This document shows positions 1-7,896 of a stretch of DNA of 15,976 nt, piece after piece. Source of the stretch: GWA2-49-15 sp964359085 (lineage in GTDB: Bacteria; Bdellovibrionota; Bacteriovoracia; Bacteriovoracales; Bacteriovoracaceae); the NCBI GenBank assembly GCA_964359085.1, contig CAYHRT010000080.1:1-15976 (forward strand), written 5' to 3'. Position 1 is the stretch's first letter. Each line of letters opens with the position of its first letter. Made by a program: the position numbers and the translations under genes. The notes below the pieces were generated by a model. That model had not been told where the DNA came from. It searched no databases and saw only the letters and a list, made by a program, of their open reading frames with translations.

Positions 1-1
1 G

Positions 2-670
2 CGGAGGCAAGGCGGTTTTAGCCTCCTAGAAATTCTGGTCGCTCTCTTTCTCATGACTTTGGTCTTTACTTTTGTCACGAATGTCAATTTCACCGAACGT
101 CAGGCCATGGATGATATTACAAATAATTTAGAACGCGCGATTCGCTATTCGGTCAATGAAACGGCAATTCGCAATGTCATCGTTCGCATCCATTTTAATC
201 TAGGACAAGGCTCTGGCGCACAGGAGTATACAGTTGAGTATGGACCGGATGGTAGCTTTGTGATGCCTGCCCCCAGAGAATCATCGACGGCAGTACTGTC
301 TCAAGCGGAGGAGGAGGCCCTCGAAGCTGAAAGCAAAAAACTTAATAAACAATTTAATCGAGTACGCGAATTATTTGATGAAACACCAAAGTTTCCAAGC
401 AATGTCCGCCTCATTGCCATAGGAACAAAAAAAAACAAAGAATTTTATCAAGGGCAAGAAGCAGCTCTCTATTTTTTTCCGAACGGAGAGAAAGATGAAG
501 GCATCATCTTGTTCGGAAATGAAGCCGAGGTGGTGGGTCTGGGAATTCCAGCATTCACTTTCGATATCAATAAAATTGTAAAACCACTGGTCGACAATCC
601 CACAGATGAATTACCTGAAAGACAAGATAAGCTGGCCAAGGAGATCTTTGAACAATGGCTTCGTCACTAA
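2..670 (+). CDS. gspH: Type II secretion pseudopilin GspH (5' truncated by window edge)
   Basis: Minor pseudopilin of the type II secretion pseudopilus, which pushes folded periplasmic proteins through the outer-membrane secretin. The reading frame is open to the left edge, so the true start lies outside the window; an internal ATG at 53 falls inside the hydrophobic helix and is not a credible start. Visible at 11-31 is the prepilin peptidase site G-G|F-S-L-L-E with the conserved Glu at +5, followed by a hydrophobic helix of about 18 residues. Next comes the amphipathic part (NNLERAIRYSVNETAI) and a beta-rich segment (VIVRIHF, YTVEYGPDGSF) resembling the GspH globular domain. The middle has a charged Glu/Lys-rich helix. 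The stop overlaps gspI by 16 bases. Identity as H rather than another minor pseudopilin rests on its place before I-J-K and on length. Confidence 0.85.
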   Translation, partial: RRQGGFSLLEILVALFLMTLVFTFVTNVNFTERQAMDDITNNLERAIRYSVNETAIRNVIVRIHFNLGQGSGAQEYTVEYGPDGSFVMPAPRESSTAVLSQAEEEALEAESKKLNKQFNRVRELFDETPKFPSNVRLIAIGTKKNKEFYQGQEAALYFFPNGEKDEGIILFGNEAEVVGLGIPAFTFDINKIVKPLVDNPTDELPERQDKLAKEIFEQWLRH

Positions 671-1206
671 AATTCTCATCACGATGGGCCAGAAATAATA
701 AGGGCTTTACTCTTCTCGAAGTGATGATTGCCTTGACTATTTTTGCTGTTTTTGCTGTTATGTTTGTGGCCGGTCAAGGTGGCAACCTCGCAGACTCGAT
801 GCAAATGCGTGAAGAGTCTCTGTTACGGATTCTTTGCGTCAATAAAATCAACGAAATTTTAAATTCCCCACCAGAATTTACTGACCAACTTACTCTTTCA
901 AAAGAGAAAAAGACTTTCGATGATTACCCTGATTACGAATATACCCTTGAATTTAAAAAACTAAAGATTCCAGATCTTTCAAAACTTGCAGGACAACCAA
1001 GCGAGGAAGAAGCGGACGATAATGAGGAAACGGCGCAAACATCATCCAGCATCAATAGCTCCATTCTGAAAAATATCAAAGAAAATTTGCAAAATATGGT
1101 TTGGCAAGTTCGCGTCACTGTCACCAATAAAAAAACAGGTTTTTTCTATAATCTATCCGCTTGGCCCTATAATAAAAATGCAAAGGTGAAATTTGAAGGT
1201 ATCTGA
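655..1206 (+). CDS. gspI: Type II secretion minor pseudopilin GspI
   Basis: Minor pseudopilin expected at the tip complex of the T2SS pseudopilus with GspJ and GspK. The 183-residue product has a short basic leader (residues 1-17) ending K-G, then F-T-L-L-E-V-M-I-A-L, an excellent prepilin peptidase site with Glu at +5, and a hydrophobic helix to about residue 40. GspI proteins are usually around 120-130 residues. The extra length here is an acidic, Ser/Thr-rich insertion around residues 112-135 (EEEADDNEETAQTSSS) before the final beta strands (MVWQVRVTVTNKKTG). The ATG sits inside the end of gspH (16-base overlap) and the 3' end overlaps gspJ by 14 bases, so translational coupling is likely. 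The call is firm from motif plus gene order. Confidence 0.88.
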   Translation: MASSLKFSSRWARNNKGFTLLEVMIALTIFAVFAVMFVAGQGGNLADSMQMREESLLRILCVNKINEILNSPPEFTDQLTLSKEKKTFDDYPDYEYTLEFKKLKIPDLSKLAGQPSEEEADDNEETAQTSSSINSSILKNIKENLQNMVWQVRVTVTNKKTGFFYNLSAWPYNKNAKVKFEGI

Positions 1207-2110
1207 TCATTCTCAAACACCATGGCGACTTAATTCCCAAGGATTTACCCTGCTTGAAGTTCTTATCGCTATCACGCTTTTATCCTTACTCATGCTCGGG
1301 GTATATTCTTTAGTTAATAGTTCGGCGATAACACGCGAGCATACCCTCCAGGAAGATAAAGAATTTGTGGAGGCCGAAACGGCACTGTACCGTCTGGAAA
1401 TGGACTTTGCGCTTCTCTATACGCCACTTTTGTATACCGTCCGCCATACTTCAAAAGCTAATCAAAACTCCAATGATCCCGCGGTCAACGAACAACCGAA
1501 GAATAGCTCTCTTGACAAGTATGAGGCCAGCGAACGCTTTCCATTTATTTCGAAAAAGGCCATTCCAGTACCGATCCTAAGTAACGAAGACAAATCATCC
1601 TTTGCCTTTTTGTCTTCTGGGAATAAACGTAATTTTGAGAGCGTTAAAGAATCAAATTTTGCTTGGATTAAATATACTTTAAAGACTATGGAAGGAGAAA
1701 GTAATGAGCCGGGTCTGATGGCCTTAGTTCGCTATCATCTCCCGCTTAATCCCTATGCCCCAGAATTTGATTGGGCCTCGTCCTCTCCTTCCGTATTACT
1801 GAATAATGTCAAAAAAATTGAATTCCAATTTTGGGACCCTCAACGAAAAAATTTTGTTGATTCGCTAAAAAACACTAACAGTGACCAAAATCTCATCCGA
1901 GTTTTAAAAGTTGTACTAGAATGGATTGACATGCATCAAGCAGAGCACAAGATTGAGCGCATCTTCCGCATCACCTGGCCGACATTTGATGCGGTTAAGG
2001 ATGATGCCGAATATTCCAAGGCCTTACAGCAAAGCCGCGCGAAAGAGAAAGAAGGATCTGGGGCAGGCACAACACCTTTGCCTGATGATCAGGATGCTGG
2101 GCAAGATTGA
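1193..2110 (+). CDS. gspJ: Type II secretion minor pseudopilin GspJ
   Basis: Minor pseudopilin of the T2SS tip complex. The start is a TTG at 1193, preceded at about 1183-1186 by AAGG with 6 bases of spacing; no ATG or GTG lies nearby in frame upstream of the leader. The 17-residue leader ends S-Q-G, followed by F-T-L-L-E-V-L-I-A-I, a perfect prepilin site, and a hydrophobic helix to about residue 45. The globular part includes the GspJ-like segment with EFQFWDPQRKNF (around residues 211-222) and a late IERIFRITWP strand. At 305 residues it is longer than usual (about 200). Extra sequence lies in a polar Asn/Ser/Lys loop near residues 87-110 and an acidic disordered tail (about the last 25 residues, ending PDDQDAGQD). 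It overlaps gspI by 14 bases and abuts gspK. Confidence 0.87.
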   Translation: MKVSDHSQTPWRLNSQGFTLLEVLIAITLLSLLMLGVYSLVNSSAITREHTLQEDKEFVEAETALYRLEMDFALLYTPLLYTVRHTSKANQNSNDPAVNEQPKNSSLDKYEASERFPFISKKAIPVPILSNEDKSSFAFLSSGNKRNFESVKESNFAWIKYTLKTMEGESNEPGLMALVRYHLPLNPYAPEFDWASSSPSVLLNNVKKIEFQFWDPQRKNFVDSLKNTNSDQNLIRVLKVVLEWIDMHQAEHKIERIFRITWPTFDAVKDDAEYSKALQQSRAKEKEGSGAGTTPLPDDQDAGQD

Positions 2111-2113
2111 GGG
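2109..2113 (+). promoter_or_regulatory. Ribosome binding site choosing the gspK GTG start
   Basis: GAGGG lies 5 bases before the GTG at 2119. The in-frame TTG at 2107, which overlaps the gspJ stop, has no comparable purine run upstream. This favours GTG 2119 as the gspK start and places the ribosome binding site across the gspJ stop codon, consistent with translational coupling. Confidence 0.55.
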
Positions 2114-2118
2114 AATTT

Positions 2119-3495
2119 GTGAATTTTGTAAAACTGCTCTTTCAAAAAAGAGAATCAGGTGTGGCCATTTTAATGGTTATGACCTCCATTACCATTTTGA
2201 CGTTCCTCCTGGCCGATTTTACGTTTGAAACAAAAATTAATAAACTACGTGTCTATAACCAGCAAGATATGACCCAGGCCAGACTCAACGCCGAAGCAGG
2301 TCTGACTTTTGCCCTGGCAAAATTGCGACTTTATCAAGAGGGCTTCAACCTACTTGAAAAAAATGAAAGCGCAAAAAAAATGGTTGGCCCACGCACCTTA
2401 GAAACGGTGATTTCACAGCCTTTCCTATTTCCTATTGACGAATCCCTCTTGAAAAAGGCCAACCTCATACAGCGTAATGCTGCCAAAGAATTTACAACAT
2501 CTGTGGTGCTTGAGGGAAAACTTATGGTGACAATTTCTCCTATGAGTGGATTGCTCAATCCCAATACCATGCGAGTTCCTTCTCAAACAGATGGAACTGA
2601 GGATAAAAATTCCCAAGATAGTAACAATGATTCCGATGATGACGACAAGGAAAAAAAGGAGAAAACACCACCTCACGTTTATATTGAAAAACAAATTCAT
2701 GATACTCTCTTTGCAGCATTCGATGCCAAACGACAAGAAGATGAGGTGTTTGATGCTCGTTATGGTAATACTGACGTCGATCTCCTCGTAAAAGAACTTA
2801 AATATTATGTTAACGATCCTGATCGGCTAAGCGGGCCGGAATATGCTGATATTGAAGGTCGATATGCCGAAGACAATACTAAGCCAAAACACGCCCCACT
2901 GGTCTCAATGTCCGAACTTTATCTCTTGAAGGGCTGGGATGACCCGATAATAAATTTGATCAAAGATAATCTAGCTGTACACGAAGTTAGTATTCTTCCC
3001 GTGAACGAGATTACCAAGTCCCAACTTAAAGCTTTATTCCCAAATATTACCGATTTTCAACTTGAAGAATTTTTTAAGGCCAAGAATGGTGATTCTAAAG
3101 AAGGTATTCCCCCCAAAGAATTTAATTCAGTTCAAGACTTTAAAGACTTCATCATCAAGGAGCTTGGGGCAAGTAATGATTCCAACTTTGATGAGCGCCT
3201 TCAAGAATTTGAAAATGCCGGCATTCGTCTAGGAGTCGTAGGGAAATTGTTCAAAGTTGTTTCTCGTGGTGAGTTTGGACGATCTACCCACACATTGACT
3301 GCTTATGTTGATTTACCTATTCTTCCGGCCCCTCGTCCTAAAAAGAAAACAGAGGGTCAGCCTAATGATAGCAATGATAATAACGACAATGAAATTTCCA
3401 CGCCGACCGGCAGTGGATCTACCACTGGCCCTGATTCAAAACAGCCTCCCACACAATTAATGGAACCCCGGGTGGTTGAGTTGGTAGTTGACTGA
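2119..3495 (+). CDS. gspK: Type II secretion minor pseudopilin GspK
   Basis: Large minor pseudopilin that caps the T2SS pseudopilus. Starting at GTG 2119 gives 458 residues; an alternative TTG at 2107 adds four. The leader (MNFVKLLFQKRESG) is followed by V-A-I-L-M-V-M-T-S, a prepilin-type site lacking Glu at +5. That absence is a known hallmark of GspK, not a defect. After the helix come the conserved-looking ARLNAEAGLTFALAKLRLY helix and ISPMSGLLNPN, matching the family's 'D/S..G.+N.N' block, then the alpha-helical saddle domain with repeated ELYLLKGWDD and helix-hairpin-like segments (residues about 265-350). Two low-complexity acidic runs interrupt it: an Asp/Asn/Lys-rich run around 2602-2662 and an Asn/Asp-rich run around 3361-3393. 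It ends 81 bases before gspL. Confidence 0.87.
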   Translation: MNFVKLLFQKRESGVAILMVMTSITILTFLLADFTFETKINKLRVYNQQDMTQARLNAEAGLTFALAKLRLYQEGFNLLEKNESAKKMVGPRTLETVISQPFLFPIDESLLKKANLIQRNAAKEFTTSVVLEGKLMVTISPMSGLLNPNTMRVPSQTDGTEDKNSQDSNNDSDDDDKEKKEKTPPHVYIEKQIHDTLFAAFDAKRQEDEVFDARYGNTDVDLLVKELKYYVNDPDRLSGPEYADIEGRYAEDNTKPKHAPLVSMSELYLLKGWDDPIINLIKDNLAVHEVSILPVNEITKSQLKALFPNITDFQLEEFFKAKNGDSKEGIPPKEFNSVQDFKDFIIKELGASNDSNFDERLQEFENAGIRLGVVGKLFKVVSRGEFGRSTHTLTAYVDLPILPAPRPKKKTEGQPNDSNDNNDNEISTPTGSGSTTGPDSKQPPTQLMEPRVVELVVD

Positions 3496-3515
3496 AGCAC
3501 TACCACTTATCAATT

Positions 3516-3543
3516 TTGACATGCCGCTGGCCTCTGGTATTCT
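3516..3543 (+). promoter_or_regulatory. Candidate sigma70-type promoter for gspL-gspM-gspN(-ispA)
   Basis: A perfect -35 hexamer TTGACA (3516-3521) is followed after 16 bases by TATTCT (3538-3543), which carries an upstream TGg (3535-3537) as in extended -10 elements. It sits in the only sizeable non-coding gap of the gsp cluster, about 30 bases before the gspL start at 3577. This is sequence matching only; no start site has been mapped. Confidence 0.45.
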
Positions 3544-3576
3544 TATAGAGTAGTACGGTCGCTGCGGGATGCAAAA

Positions 3577-5244
3577 ATGAACATTGTTTTAGCAGATTTT
3601 GGAACTTATTCACTTAAAGTTGCCCGTTTCCGTGTAGAAAAAACGGGGCTGATCCCAATCGATTATTGGGAAGAGTTATCGCCCACACCACGACCTGTTT
3701 CCTCTTCCGCTTCCTCTTCATCAACGCAAGAAGGAGAAAGTGGCAAAATCGAAGTCAAGGCACCGGCACAATTTGATGAACATTACTTGGAAGTTTTGGG
3801 CCAATACCTAAAAAAGAATGCCCCTAAAGATAAATCTATTTTCTTTTTTTCAGAACGTTTTTTAAGTTCTCGCATTCTTCACTTGCCGGTTAAATCCATC
3901 AAAAAAGCTGAGTTGATGATTCCTCACCAATTAGAGGAATCCATCCCGTTTCCTATCGAAAATGTTCATCTCTTATGCAAGTACTCCAAGACCAGCTCTG
4001 GCATGGACATCTTGGCAGAATTTACTACTTGCAATGACATGGATGCAGTTTATCAACAACTAAAATCTTTTGACATCCTACCCAATTTATTGACTTCGTC
4101 TTCCATGCTTGTCGATGAGTTTGTAAAATGGTTTATTGAGCAAACTCACGAAAGCGAATCAGTGCATTCGCGATGCTGGGCCTTAGTGGATGTTGGTCAC
4201 ACCACGACTAACGTCTACACTTATCAAGGCGACAATCTCCGCAGTAAACACTCTATTAGCTTTGGCGGAAAAATGCTCGACCTGGGAATTTCCCGGGCCT
4301 ATAAAATTAGTCCAACGGAGGCCCAAACCTACAAACATAAAAATGCCTTTTATTTAACTGCTTCACAGACAACAAATGCGAACAAGGATGAATCCGTATT
4401 TGCAGAAGTTATGGGAGAAGAAACCTTGCCGCTTATCCAAGAAATGCGGCGCTATTTCGTTTCGCTCAAAGTTAAACTTGGACTGACTGTAGAGTTCTGC
4501 TATTTCACCGGAGGCGGACAACGAGTCCCCAATTTTGTATCTTTCATGGGGGAAAAATTAGATATTCCGACCTCCGATCTGCCTCTCTCTAATTGTTTTA
4601 ATGCTAAAGCAAAAAAAATGGAGGGGGGCCAAATACACAGTTTTGGCCCAGTTATTCTAGGCGCGTTGGCCCACGTTCAAGGCAGAACTATCCCAAATCT
4701 ATTGCGTGGCAATTATTCCACCTCCCACCAAGAGATTCTTCCTCTGACAGGAACTGTTTTTCTCACTGCCCGCACAACTCTGTTTGCCTTAATCGTACTC
4801 TTGGGTCTCTTTGTGGAAAAAATTTTTCTTTATACGGATGAAAAACAAATAAATGCCCAAGTGAGCAGCATCCTCAAAAATAAGACCTTAAACCTCACGG
4901 TTAAAGAAGAAAGAACTTATCGAAATCGCCTGGACCGCCTAACTGCCATGCTGCAAACAAGGGAGAAATCGATTGCCCAAGAAGTTTCAACATTAAGTGC
5001 CGCTGCACGGGTAAATGCTGTTAGAAGCTTGGCAGAGTTAAGCCGTGTCCTACAAGGTAATCAAAAAGTCGATGTCGTGTTATTTGAAAATCTAGATGGC
5101 CTGGCCAAAGCCGTGCTTAAGTCTACTGATAAAAATGAGCTGAAAAAGGTTTCCAACTATTTGGATAATACCTCCTTGAAAGTCATAAAAAAACAAATAG
5201 TCGCCGATGGGCCTTCCTTAAATTTGAGTTTTGATGGACAATAA
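3577..5244 (+). CDS. gspL: Type II secretion inner-membrane platform protein GspL (PilM-like)
   Basis: Inner-membrane T2SS component that links the cytoplasmic GspE ATPase to GspM and the pseudopilus. The 555-residue product has a cytoplasmic actin-fold domain (about 1-370), one transmembrane helix (about 398-418, TLFALIVLLGLFVEKIFLY), and a periplasmic domain with a coiled-coil-like start (about 420-470). The cytoplasmic domain keeps recognisable nucleotide-binding motifs of the PilM/FtsA class: LADFGTYSLKVARF (5-18), ALVDVGHTTTNVY (201-213) and FTGGGQRVPNF (310-320). Classical GspL proteins have largely lost these, so this one looks closer to PilM fused to a PilN-like tail. A Ser-rich insertion (about 42-50) breaks the N-terminal lobe. 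ATG 3577 is used; the upstream purine run is weak. gspM follows after 3 bases. Confidence 0.85.
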   Translation: MNIVLADFGTYSLKVARFRVEKTGLIPIDYWEELSPTPRPVSSSASSSSTQEGESGKIEVKAPAQFDEHYLEVLGQYLKKNAPKDKSIFFFSERFLSSRILHLPVKSIKKAELMIPHQLEESIPFPIENVHLLCKYSKTSSGMDILAEFTTCNDMDAVYQQLKSFDILPNLLTSSSMLVDEFVKWFIEQTHESESVHSRCWALVDVGHTTTNVYTYQGDNLRSKHSISFGGKMLDLGISRAYKISPTEAQTYKHKNAFYLTASQTTNANKDESVFAEVMGEETLPLIQEMRRYFVSLKVKLGLTVEFCYFTGGGQRVPNFVSFMGEKLDIPTSDLPLSNCFNAKAKKMEGGQIHSFGPVILGALAHVQGRTIPNLLRGNYSTSHQEILPLTGTVFLTARTTLFALIVLLGLFVEKIFLYTDEKQINAQVSSILKNKTLNLTVKEERTYRNRLDRLTAMLQTREKSIAQEVSTLSAAARVNAVRSLAELSRVLQGNQKVDVVLFENLDGLAKAVLKSTDKNELKKVSNYLDNTSLKVIKKQIVADGPSLNLSFDGQ

Positions 5245-5247
5245 AGC

Positions 5248-5868
5248 ATGAGTATGAAACGTAATTTTTTTAAACAACTGGACCTGATGCTGTTGCAACA
5301 GGTTGCTAAATTAGAAGCACGACCGGAGTACCATCGCTTTCAAGAATTCCTATCCTCGTTAAATGAAAACGAAAAAAAAATTGTGAGTCAAACCATCCAT
5401 ATTGGTATCATTCTCATTCCCATTCTAATTTTAATTCCAGTCTGGTTTAGCAATTGGAGTTTAAAAAGTAGCATTGGGGAGAAGAAAGAACTGATAAAAA
5501 TATATGAGCAGTACATAAAATCAAAAGAAAACCTAAATCTGTCTGGGCAAAATATTTATGCTGCTGGTCGCATCGATACTGAGCAGGAGGCCCAAGTTAA
5601 AATTAAATCTTTTGCCCAACGCTATAGTATAGATCCCAATAAAATTGCCGTTGTCAATTATCAGCCTGGTTTGGTATCAGAAAACCTAAAAGAGACAAAA
5701 TTACAAATTAAATTTCAAGGTCTTGCCTTGGTAGAATTCTCTGATTTTTTGGGATCTCTCATCAATATTGAGAAATTTAAAATTTCTAATATCAGGATTG
5801 AACGTGATCAAGCGAGCTTACTCCTACAAGGCCATCTTGGTTTAAATCATTTTGCCCGTGGACAATAG
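5248..5868 (+). CDS. gspM: Type II secretion inner-membrane protein GspM
   Basis: Inner-membrane partner of GspL in the T2SS assembly platform. The 206-residue protein has a long cytoplasmic amphipathic segment (1-47), one transmembrane helix (about 49-67, TIHIGIILIPILILIPVWF), and a periplasmic part with a short coiled coil (ELIKIYEQYIKSKENL). It ends in a ferredoxin-like half (ETKLQIKFQGLALVEFSDFLGSL, then IEKFKISNIRIERD), the fold shared by GspM and PilO. The cytoplasmic segment is longer than in classical GspM, where the helix is near the N terminus. The start at 5248 lies 3 bases after the gspL stop, and a second in-frame ATG at 5254 is equally possible. The sequence is weakly conserved, so the call leans on topology and on its position between gspL and gspN. 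Confidence 0.78.
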   Translation: MSMKRNFFKQLDLMLLQQVAKLEARPEYHRFQEFLSSLNENEKKIVSQTIHIGIILIPILILIPVWFSNWSLKSSIGEKKELIKIYEQYIKSKENLNLSGQNIYAAGRIDTEQEAQVKIKSFAQRYSIDPNKIAVVNYQPGLVSENLKETKLQIKFQGLALVEFSDFLGSLINIEKFKISNIRIERDQASLLLQGHLGLNHFARGQ

Positions 5869-5910
5869 ATAATCGATAGGCACAAATACCAGGGTGATGA
5901 GGAAGGAAAC

Positions 5911-6861
5911 GTGGTTAATAAAACCTTTAGTTCATTGGAGGAAATGCAGAACAAACAAATCCCCTCACAAGTTTCAGACGATATTTATCAATTCGAACGA
6001 TCATTTACTTTTAAACTATATTTCATCGCTGGTTTATTTTTCTTCTTTGGGATTTTTTTTAATTTTCCTCTACGTAATTTCATAGAACAAAAACTGGGCC
6101 AGGCCCTGGCTTCCATTCCTAATTGTCCCCTACACTATAAATCTCTCGATGTTACCTACCTCTTTCCTGGTGCCTATCTTCAAGCGGTGACGATTCCAGG
6201 CACATGCACGGGACTCCCCAATGAATTACAATTTCAAGAACTGGGTGTGCATTTAGTTGGCCCAAGCTTTCTCCCTCCCGGCCTCCGAATTAGACTTAGA
6301 GGTAAATCCAACACCAAAGAAGTAAATTTTTATCTTTCGCAATCACTCAGTAAAAGTGTTCTTAAAATTCCCAAAACTGAAATTACGGCGGGACTACTGA
6401 CCGAAATCATGGGCCAAGGTCCCATGAAAGGAACCATAACGATGGAAGGACTGGCTGAGTTCTCCAAAAATAATTTGCTAAAACTCGATTTCCTGGCCGA
6501 GTCCGATAACTTCGCACTTTTTCCTATGAACATTCAAAGTTTCATTCTCCCAGAGATTAATTTTGCGACGCTTCTCCTGAAGGCCCATTCTGATAATGGC
6601 AAACTTATTACTCTTGACGCTCTAACCTTAGGAGGGCCCAACTCTGTGATTCAGATCAATGCCCAAGGTAAGGTTTGGCTAAATACCACTTCACTTCAGA
6701 CCTCATCACTGGATATCACCGGCGATGTTAAATTTAAGCCAGCATTTTTGGAGCAATTCTCTATTCTCAACTTGCTTTTGGCTTCTAAACAGAATAATAA
6801 TGGCACCTATCGTTTTAGTGTGAAGGGCCCGCTTACATCCCCAACCCCTTCATTGTTATAA
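5911..6861 (+). CDS. gspN: Type II secretion protein GspN
   Basis: Accessory T2SS inner-membrane protein found in only some systems, with its bulk in the periplasm. The 316-residue product has a cytoplasmic N terminus (1-35), one transmembrane helix (about 36-55, FKLYFIAGLFFFFGIFFNFPL) and a long beta-rich periplasmic domain. Its repeated amphipathic strands (GLRIRLRGKSN, GPMKGTITMEGLAEF, LITLDALTLGGPNSVIQINAQGKV) resemble the GspN/AsmA-like repeating-beta fold. Two cysteines (CPLHYKSL and GTCTG regions) could form a disulfide. GTG 5911 is chosen because GAGGAAGG lies just upstream; ATG 5944 is an alternative, but its purine run is too close. It lies 42 bases after gspM and 15 before ispA. 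The deltaproteobacterial/leptospiral type of GspN fits best from memory of the family. Confidence 0.72.
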   Translation: MVNKTFSSLEEMQNKQIPSQVSDDIYQFERSFTFKLYFIAGLFFFFGIFFNFPLRNFIEQKLGQALASIPNCPLHYKSLDVTYLFPGAYLQAVTIPGTCTGLPNELQFQELGVHLVGPSFLPPGLRIRLRGKSNTKEVNFYLSQSLSKSVLKIPKTEITAGLLTEIMGQGPMKGTITMEGLAEFSKNNLLKLDFLAESDNFALFPMNIQSFILPEINFATLLLKAHSDNGKLITLDALTLGGPNSVIQINAQGKVWLNTTSLQTSSLDITGDVKFKPAFLEQFSILNLLLASKQNNNGTYRFSVKGPLTSPTPSLL

Positions 6862-6876
6862 AAAAGAGGGGATTAC

Positions 6877-7896
6877 ATGATCCTAATGCAATCAGTGCAA
6901 GATTTTATTACTGAAGAACTGACAAACTCATTAAAGATTTTTTCTCCCAAACATTTTTTTCAAGAAATCCTCACTTATGCAGTCTGTCCCCCCGGAAAAC
7001 TTTTTCGTCCCATGCTGGCCTGGGGACTTGCCAGTGATCTGGCCCGTCATCCCCTATCACCTCAAGACTTAAGAACAACCCAATACCAGGATATTTTGAC
7101 TTTTGCTCTGACGCTTGAATTTCATCATGCCTACTCCTTAGTCCATGATGATCTCCCTTCCATGGATAATGACCGCTATCGTCGCGGCAAATTGGCTACC
7201 CATGCCCAGCATGGAGAGTGGCAAGCAATTTTGGCCGGCGATGGATTGCTCAATTTGTCGTATTACTGCCTATCAAAAATAAAATCTCCCAATCAGCAAA
7301 CCTTATTGGCGCTGATGGGGCACGGACTGGGCCCGAAGGGCTTAGTGCTCGGCCAAGTTATGGACTTGGCCATGAATTTGACCATAAATTCGGCCAAAGA
7401 AATGACGAATAATGCTGAAGCGATTCTAAAAATTCATGAACTCAAAACTGCTCGCCTTTTTCAAGTTGCATTGGCGGGAAGTTTTTTGCTCATGAGCAAA
7501 ATTCCCCAGAATATTTGGTCCACAGGTTGGCGCCCATATTGGAAGCTCGGTCGTGCTCTTGGGATCGTATTCCAGCTTCTCGATGATATTACTGAATTAT
7601 TTAACACGGGAGATTCACAGTCACACGAAGAGGAGATCAACCCTTGGCCCTATCACTATCATCTTCTTTGCAATACTATCCAGCAAGAAATTGCGGTTAT
7701 CTTAAAAATCTCTCAAACATTCAATCTGCAAAATTTAAATCTAGTTTGGCGCCCTTATTTTTCTAGTTTTGTAAATGCGATTGAAATTAACCAAGATAAG
7801 CTTTTTTGCGCCCTCACAAAAAAACAAAATACTAATTTAAAAAAAATTGATCTGCAGCTACTGGTGGGTGCTTTGCAAGGCCTTAATCTCAAGTAA
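6877..7896 (+). CDS. ispA: Polyprenyl (farnesyl/geranylgeranyl-type) diphosphate synthase
   Basis: Trans-isoprenyl diphosphate synthase of the cytosolic isoprenoid pathway, condensing isopentenyl diphosphate with an allylic diphosphate. Visible family features: GKLFRP (40-45), the first Asp-rich motif D-D-L-P-S-M-D-N-D (91-99) preceded by HAYSLVH, RRGKLATH, the ILAGDGLL block (118-125), GQVMDLAMN (around 159-167) and the IHELKTARLF Lys-Thr motif (186-195). The second Asp-rich motif reads FQLLDDITE (232-240), with Glu where the third Asp normally stands. At 339 residues it is about 40 longer than typical IspA. GAGGGG 5 bases before ATG 6877 supports the start. Product chain length cannot be read from sequence, so ispA is a class label. 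It probably shares the gspL-N transcript, and its end overlaps convergent merR by 39 bases. Confidence 0.83.
   Translation: MILMQSVQDFITEELTNSLKIFSPKHFFQEILTYAVCPPGKLFRPMLAWGLASDLARHPLSPQDLRTTQYQDILTFALTLEFHHAYSLVHDDLPSMDNDRYRRGKLATHAQHGEWQAILAGDGLLNLSYYCLSKIKSPNQQTLLALMGHGLGPKGLVLGQVMDLAMNLTINSAKEMTNNAEAILKIHELKTARLFQVALAGSFLLMSKIPQNIWSTGWRPYWKLGRALGIVFQLLDDITELFNTGDSQSHEEEINPWPYHYHLLCNTIQQEIAVILKISQTFNLQNLNLVWRPYFSSFVNAIEINQDKLFCALTKKQNTNLKKIDLQLLVGALQGLNLK

Noticed and set aside
2107..2118. TTG at 2107 as the gspK start, overlapping the gspJ stop by four bases.
   Set aside because: No good purine run upstream; GTG 2119 has GAGGG at 5 bases. Not excluded, as only four residues differ.
1926..2228. 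Plus-strand 100-codon frame across the gspJ/gspK junction.
   Set aside because: A shadow frame of two well supported genes with no recognisable composition or motif.
2595..2665. Acidic run in gspK as a sign of frameshift or foreign insertion.
   Set aside because: The frame stays open with normal sequence on both sides, and similar acidic linkers occur in neighbouring genes.
2425..2736. Minus-strand frames opposite gspK with hydrophobic stretches resembling membrane proteins.
   Set aside because: The hydrophobicity comes from antisense of Asp/Lys-rich codons; there is no ribosome site and the plus-strand gene is certain.
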